Shown piece after piece: positions 38,878 through 41,609 of a DNA stretch of 41,609 nucleotides. This stretch comes from DASYLJ01 sp964432595. GTDB lineage: Bacteria; Desulfobacterota; Binatia; DP-6. Positions within the stretch are counted from its first letter, which is position 1. Every line of letters begins with the position of its first letter. A model generated the notes under the pieces. It was not told where the DNA came from, searched no databases, and saw only the letters and a list, made by a program, of their open reading frames with translations. Where the stretch lies: assembly GCA_964432595.1 (NCBI GenBank), contig CAYSOF010000040.1:1-41609 (forward strand), in the 5' to 3' direction. Position numbers and translations under genes: made by a program.

Positions 38878-40371
38878 TCAGCTACCGAGCGACTTGCACT
38901 TGAGTCGCGCGCCGCCGGCCAGGACCTTGCAGTCCAGCACCGCCGTGGCGCACGCCTGTCCCATGCGAAGCGTCTGACGCATCTGCACCGACGCACCGAC
39001 GTCGATGCCGAGGGCGAGGTTCACGCCGCGCAGCTTCGCACGGATGCGGTTCACCTTCTGCTTCACCTTGAGCTTGTAGACGCCGCTGCCGGGCGTCGAG
39101 CTTGCCTTCTGCTGCGCCGGTGGGAAGAGCACGTCGGCGACGACGCTGGTGCCCTGGTTCAGCAGCAGATGCGCACCGTCCGCCGCCGGATCGAGCAGCA
39201 TGCCGGCGAAGAGGTTGAACTCGGTGCGGTTCTTGAACTTGACGAAGAGCGGCAGCGCGCCTTTGGACGCACGCTTGAAGACGGCGCTCTTCACGAAAGC
39301 GGGGACGACGCTCGAGAGCGAGAGGCCGTCGCAGCCGAGGATCGGCTGGCCGTCGGGATCGCTCTCGCACGCCGCGGTGCAGGGGCTACCGGGCGCGCCG
39401 TTCAGCGGTCCGAGATCGCACTCCTCGCTCGGCAGCTCGACGGAGCCGTTGCCGCAGACGGAGCCGCCGCCACCGCCACCGCCGCCGCCACCACCACCAC
39501 CGCCACCGCCGGTGTCGCACGCATCGCCGATGCCGTCCGCGTCGGCGTCGGCCTGATCGGCGTTCGGCGTCAGCGGGCAGTTGTCGGTCGAGTCGTCGAT
39601 GCCGTCGTTGTCCGTGTCGGTGTCGCACGCGTCGCCGACGCCGTCGCCGTCGCTGTCCTGCTGGCTCGCGTTCGCGACCGTCGGACAGTTGTCGTCGTCG
39701 TTCGGGACGCCGTCCTCGTCGTCGTCGGGCGGCGGCACGAGGTTCGCGTTCACGCCGATCTGCAGGCGCGCGACCACGACGTCGCCGAGCGGGGCGCCGA
39801 GCAGGGAGAGCAGCTTCACGCGCAGCATCGTGCTGACGTGGGTCGCGGACGTGATCCCGTCGCCGCCGGTGACCTGCGCGTTCAGCGTGATCTCCGCGAC
39901 GCCGGGAACGCCGATCACCGTGTTCGCCGGCGGCATCACGTCGCCGAGGTTCACGCCGTTGACGATCAGGTTCTCGACGAGCTGCCCGACGACGTCGGTG
40001 CCGGCGATGCTGCCCGTCGCCGAGCCGTTCACGACACCGACGATGCGGTCGGCGCGGATCAGGCCGCCCAGGATGTTCACGTTGAGCAGCTCGATGGTGC
40101 CGTTCGCCGTGGCGGTGCCTTCGGTCGTGGCGCCTTCGAGATTCTGGACGAGGGAGCCGATCGTCAGGATTCCCGGGACGACGATTCCTGCCAGCTCGTC
40201 GCTGACGGCGCCGCCCGCGGACGGCAGGGTGATCACGGGGGTCTCGTCGACGGTGATGAGCGGCGTCGCAACGTAGATGCCGACGGCGACACCGCTCACG
40301 GTGCCGGCTGCGGCCGGGAGCGCGGCGCCGAGGGCGACGGCGAGCGCCGTCAGGAGAGCTGCAGGCCTCAT
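38878..40371 (-). CDS. Secreted thrombospondin type 3 repeat protein
   Basis: A 497-residue exported protein. A signal peptide (MRPAALLTALAVALGAALPA, continuing to about residue 22) is preceded by GGAGG with 5-nt spacing. Residues about 22-215 are a beta-rich domain resembling choice-of-anchor P proteins. Acidic calcium-binding TSP3 repeats follow (DDDEDGVPNDDDNCP, QQDSDGDGVGDACDTDTDND, DADADGIGDACD), then a run of about 17 glycines and a Cys-rich CGNGSVELPSEECD module. The C-terminal beta domain is basic. The protein is probably surface-located or released and stabilised by calcium. It has no obvious sorting tail and no partner gene beside it. Confidence 0.85.
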   Translation of the reverse strand: MRPAALLTALAVALGAALPAAAGTVSGVAVGIYVATPLITVDETPVITLPSAGGAVSDELAGIVVPGILTIGSLVQNLEGATTEGTATANGTIELLNVNILGGLIRADRIVGVVNGSATGSIAGTDVVGQLVENLIVNGVNLGDVMPPANTVIGVPGVAEITLNAQVTGGDGITSATHVSTMLRVKLLSLLGAPLGDVVVARLQIGVNANLVPPPDDDEDGVPNDDDNCPTVANASQQDSDGDGVGDACDTDTDNDGIDDSTDNCPLTPNADQADADADGIGDACDTGGGGGGGGGGGGGGGGSVCGNGSVELPSEECDLGPLNGAPGSPCTAACESDPDGQPILGCDGLSLSSVVPAFVKSAVFKRASKGALPLFVKFKNRTEFNLFAGMLLDPAADGAHLLLNQGTSVVADVLFPPAQQKASSTPGSGVYKLKVKQKVNRIRAKLRGVNLALGIDVGASVQMRQTLRMGQACATAVLDCKVLAGGARLKCKSLGS

Positions 40372-40720
40372 TCGATCCTCCTTCGGGAGTGCGTGATGCA
40401 TCCGACTGTGAATCGTATCGGGCGATATTCGACACTTCATGAGTGTCAACGAACTGACCCTCACCCGACGACGTGGAGGGCGCCGCGCGACGGGCTCGGA
40501 TCAGCGCGTTGACGCTCACGGCCGCCGCCGCAATCGCTCGTGCGGACGGACGTTCTCGATGCAGTCTCAGATTTCCGGCGAGCGGCGAGAATGAAAATTG
40601 GCCACCGACGGGATTCGTTCGACGGCAATGCCTGAGGGCAGGCGCCGTGCGGCTTGCGCGCCGGCGGGGCAGGTCGCGCCCGCTGGCGCCTTCCGCATCG
40701 GCCCTGGTACGAGCCCTGCC
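40372..40720. other. Divergent intergenic region, 349 bp
   Basis: No gene can be supported. The left part holds the promoter region of the TSP3 gene (see 40431-40449). The right part contains a possible TTGACG (40509-40514) and, 7 nt before ATG 40721, an extended -10-like TGGTACGAG. The stretch 40560-40625 is somewhat richer in A/T than its surroundings. Frames open through this region look like chance. Confidence 0.4.
40431..40449 (-). promoter_or_regulatory. TTGACA box overlapped by a dyad upstream of the TSP3 gene
   Basis: On the minus strand a consensus TTGACA (40444-40449) overlaps the inverted repeat GACACT/AGTGTC (40431-40447, 5-bp centre). The AT-rich AATATC follows at a short distance, so the exact -10 box is unclear. 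The layout suggests a repressor site over a -35 box. Confidence 0.35.
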
Positions 40721-41488
40721 ATGGCGACCATCGACCTGGGCTCGACCGGGCTGCGCGGAAGCAACGAGGGTGGCGTGCTGCGTGTCGTGCTGGACCGTCC
40801 GGAGCGGCGCAACGCCTGCACCATCGAGATGTACCACGGCATCAAGAAGGCGGCGGTCCTCGCGGGCAAGGACCCGTCGGTCGACGTGCTGCTGCTCACG
40901 GGAACGGGCGACCACTTCTGTGTCGGCGGGGAGATGGGCGGCAAGCACGAGGGAGGTCAGCCGCTCGACCGCGAGACCGACGGTCTCGATCTCACCCCGT
41001 TCGTCCAGCTCGAGCGCTGTCCGAAGGTCGTCATGGTCGCGATCAACGGCATGTGTCAGGGCGGCGGCTTGGTGATGACGTTGATGAGCGACATCTCGGT
41101 TGCCTCCGACCGCGCGACGTTCAAGGTCCCCGAGCTGCTGCGCGGCGTCGCCGACTGCTACCTCGGCGCCCGCCTCGCCACCCGCGTCGGCATTGCGCGC
41201 GCGAAATGGCTGCTGTTCACCGCGCAACCGTTCAGCGCACAGGAAGCGTTGGCGATGGGCCTGATCTCCCGCATCGTCCCCCACGACACGCTCGAGTCGT
41301 CGGTCACGGAAACGATCGGCTGGATCCGCCAGACGGCCCCCCGCGCCCGCACCCAACTGAAGCGCGACCTGAACCGCCAACTGCCACGCATCGACATGGA
41401 GATGTTCGCCGAATCGCTGAGCGGCGAAGAAGTCCGCGAAGGCTTCGCCTCGTTCGTGGAGAAGCGTCCGCCCAGCTGGGTGAAGTAG
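40721..41488 (+). CDS. Crotonase-fold enoyl-CoA hydratase/isomerase
   Basis: A 255-residue crotonase-family protein: VVLDRPERRNACTIE, HFCVGGEMGGK as oxyanion-hole segment, AINGMCQGGGLVMTLMSDI and FKVPELLRGVADCYLGARLA. Of the two classical Glu residues, the one in the PE pair (VPEL) is kept and the one after the triple Gly is Val. A reaction needing a single acid/base, such as isomerisation, is therefore more likely than hydration (inference). ATG 40721 begins the conserved part; the frame is open to 40598. No Shine-Dalgarno is seen. Confidence 0.87.
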   Translation: MATIDLGSTGLRGSNEGGVLRVVLDRPERRNACTIEMYHGIKKAAVLAGKDPSVDVLLLTGTGDHFCVGGEMGGKHEGGQPLDRETDGLDLTPFVQLERCPKVVMVAINGMCQGGGLVMTLMSDISVASDRATFKVPELLRGVADCYLGARLATRVGIARAKWLLFTAQPFSAQEALAMGLISRIVPHDTLESSVTETIGWIRQTAPRARTQLKRDLNRQLPRIDMEMFAESLSGEEVREGFASFVEKRPPSWVK

Positions 41489-41609
41489 GGATCGAGTCGC
41501 GGCGTTCGGGGAGGGGGTCGGCGCGACGAGGGTCTCCCGAGCGAGCGCGTAGCGAGCGAGATGGCCATCGTCCCCTCCCGGGGTCGACCAACGACGCAGG
41601 AAGCTGGAT
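41489..41609. other. Sequence after the last crotonase gene, to the window edge
   Basis: No gene is supported in the last 121 bases. They contain AGCGAGCG twice (41539-41558), a 10-bp palindrome GATGGCCATC (41560-41569), and GGGAGGGG (41509-41516) that can pair with CCCCTCCC (41572-41579) across a long loop. A terminator or repeat element is possible. Confidence 0.3.

Noticed and set aside
39455..39515. Triplet-rich CCGCCGCCACC stretch, considered as a microsatellite or CRISPR-like repeat
   Set aside because: It encodes the glycine run of the TSP3 protein with mixed codons; there are no spacers.
41541..41569. Repeated AGCGAGCG with a following GATGGCCATC palindrome, considered as an attachment site or repeat family
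   Set aside because: No second copy, integrase or tRNA is in the window; it was left as an undescribed 3' region.

Overview
The window is about 41.6 kb of very GC-rich, tightly packed bacterial DNA with forty protein genes and no rRNA, tRNA, CRISPR array, transposase or phage gene that I can recognise. The gene set is acyl-CoA dehydrogenase, luciferase-like flavin oxidoreductase, many acyl-CoA ligases and crotonases, CaiB-type CoA transferase, a MoxR/DUF58/vWA operon, and secreted proteins with thrombospondin type 3 or Kazal repeats. It suggests an aerobic, environmental, Gram-negative lineage of the old Deltaproteobacteria type (for example Binatota or a myxobacterial relative). That placement is inference from gene content, not from a marker gene.

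Layout. Positions 169-7161 hold an acyl-CoA dehydrogenase, an NRDE-family protein, an LLM-class flavin oxidoreductase, a small secreted protein, a small conserved protein, an MFS transporter, a DksA/TraR-type zinc protein, a truncated PaaK-like protein and the peptidoglycan glycosyltransferase MtgA. Positions 7206-15092 hold eight same-strand, largely translationally coupled genes for acyl-CoA metabolism: a binding protein without signal peptide, two SDRs, two acyl-CoA ligases, two crotonases and an SMR pump. Positions 15206-16269 hold a small minus-strand pair, a SnoaL-like protein and an isochorismatase-fold protein without its nucleophile. A secreted two-Kazal protein follows at 16636-17712.

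Positions 17836-22321 carry the most interesting module: two phenylacetate-CoA-ligase-like proteins (one without a recognisable P-loop), a diiron ferritin-like oxygenase candidate, and a MerR-type regulator with two helix-turn-helix-like regions. A strong promoter followed by a near-perfect 36-bp palindrome lies in front of the diiron gene. An EfpL-type elongation factor P follows. On the minus strand, 30112 down to 22909 encodes a TetR regulator with a 28-bp operator over its own promoter, then an FAA hydrolase, an extradiol-dioxygenase-like VOC protein, a flavoprotein, a GST, an acyl-CoA ligase and, behind its own promoter/operator, an amidohydrolase. This looks like an aromatic or similar ring-degradation cluster. 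Positions 37507 down to 30156 are a five-gene MoxR-DUF58-BatA-vWA operon. The window ends with a CoA transferase, a secreted TSP3-repeat protein and a crotonase.

Two regulatory themes run across the window. Several promoters place the -10 box only 7-10 nt before the start codon with no Shine-Dalgarno, suggesting leaderless transcripts. A 13-bp operator core is shared by two distant acyl-metabolism promoters (9941-9953 and 24069-24081). All functional calls come from reading the sequence and from recall of the families; no database search was run.
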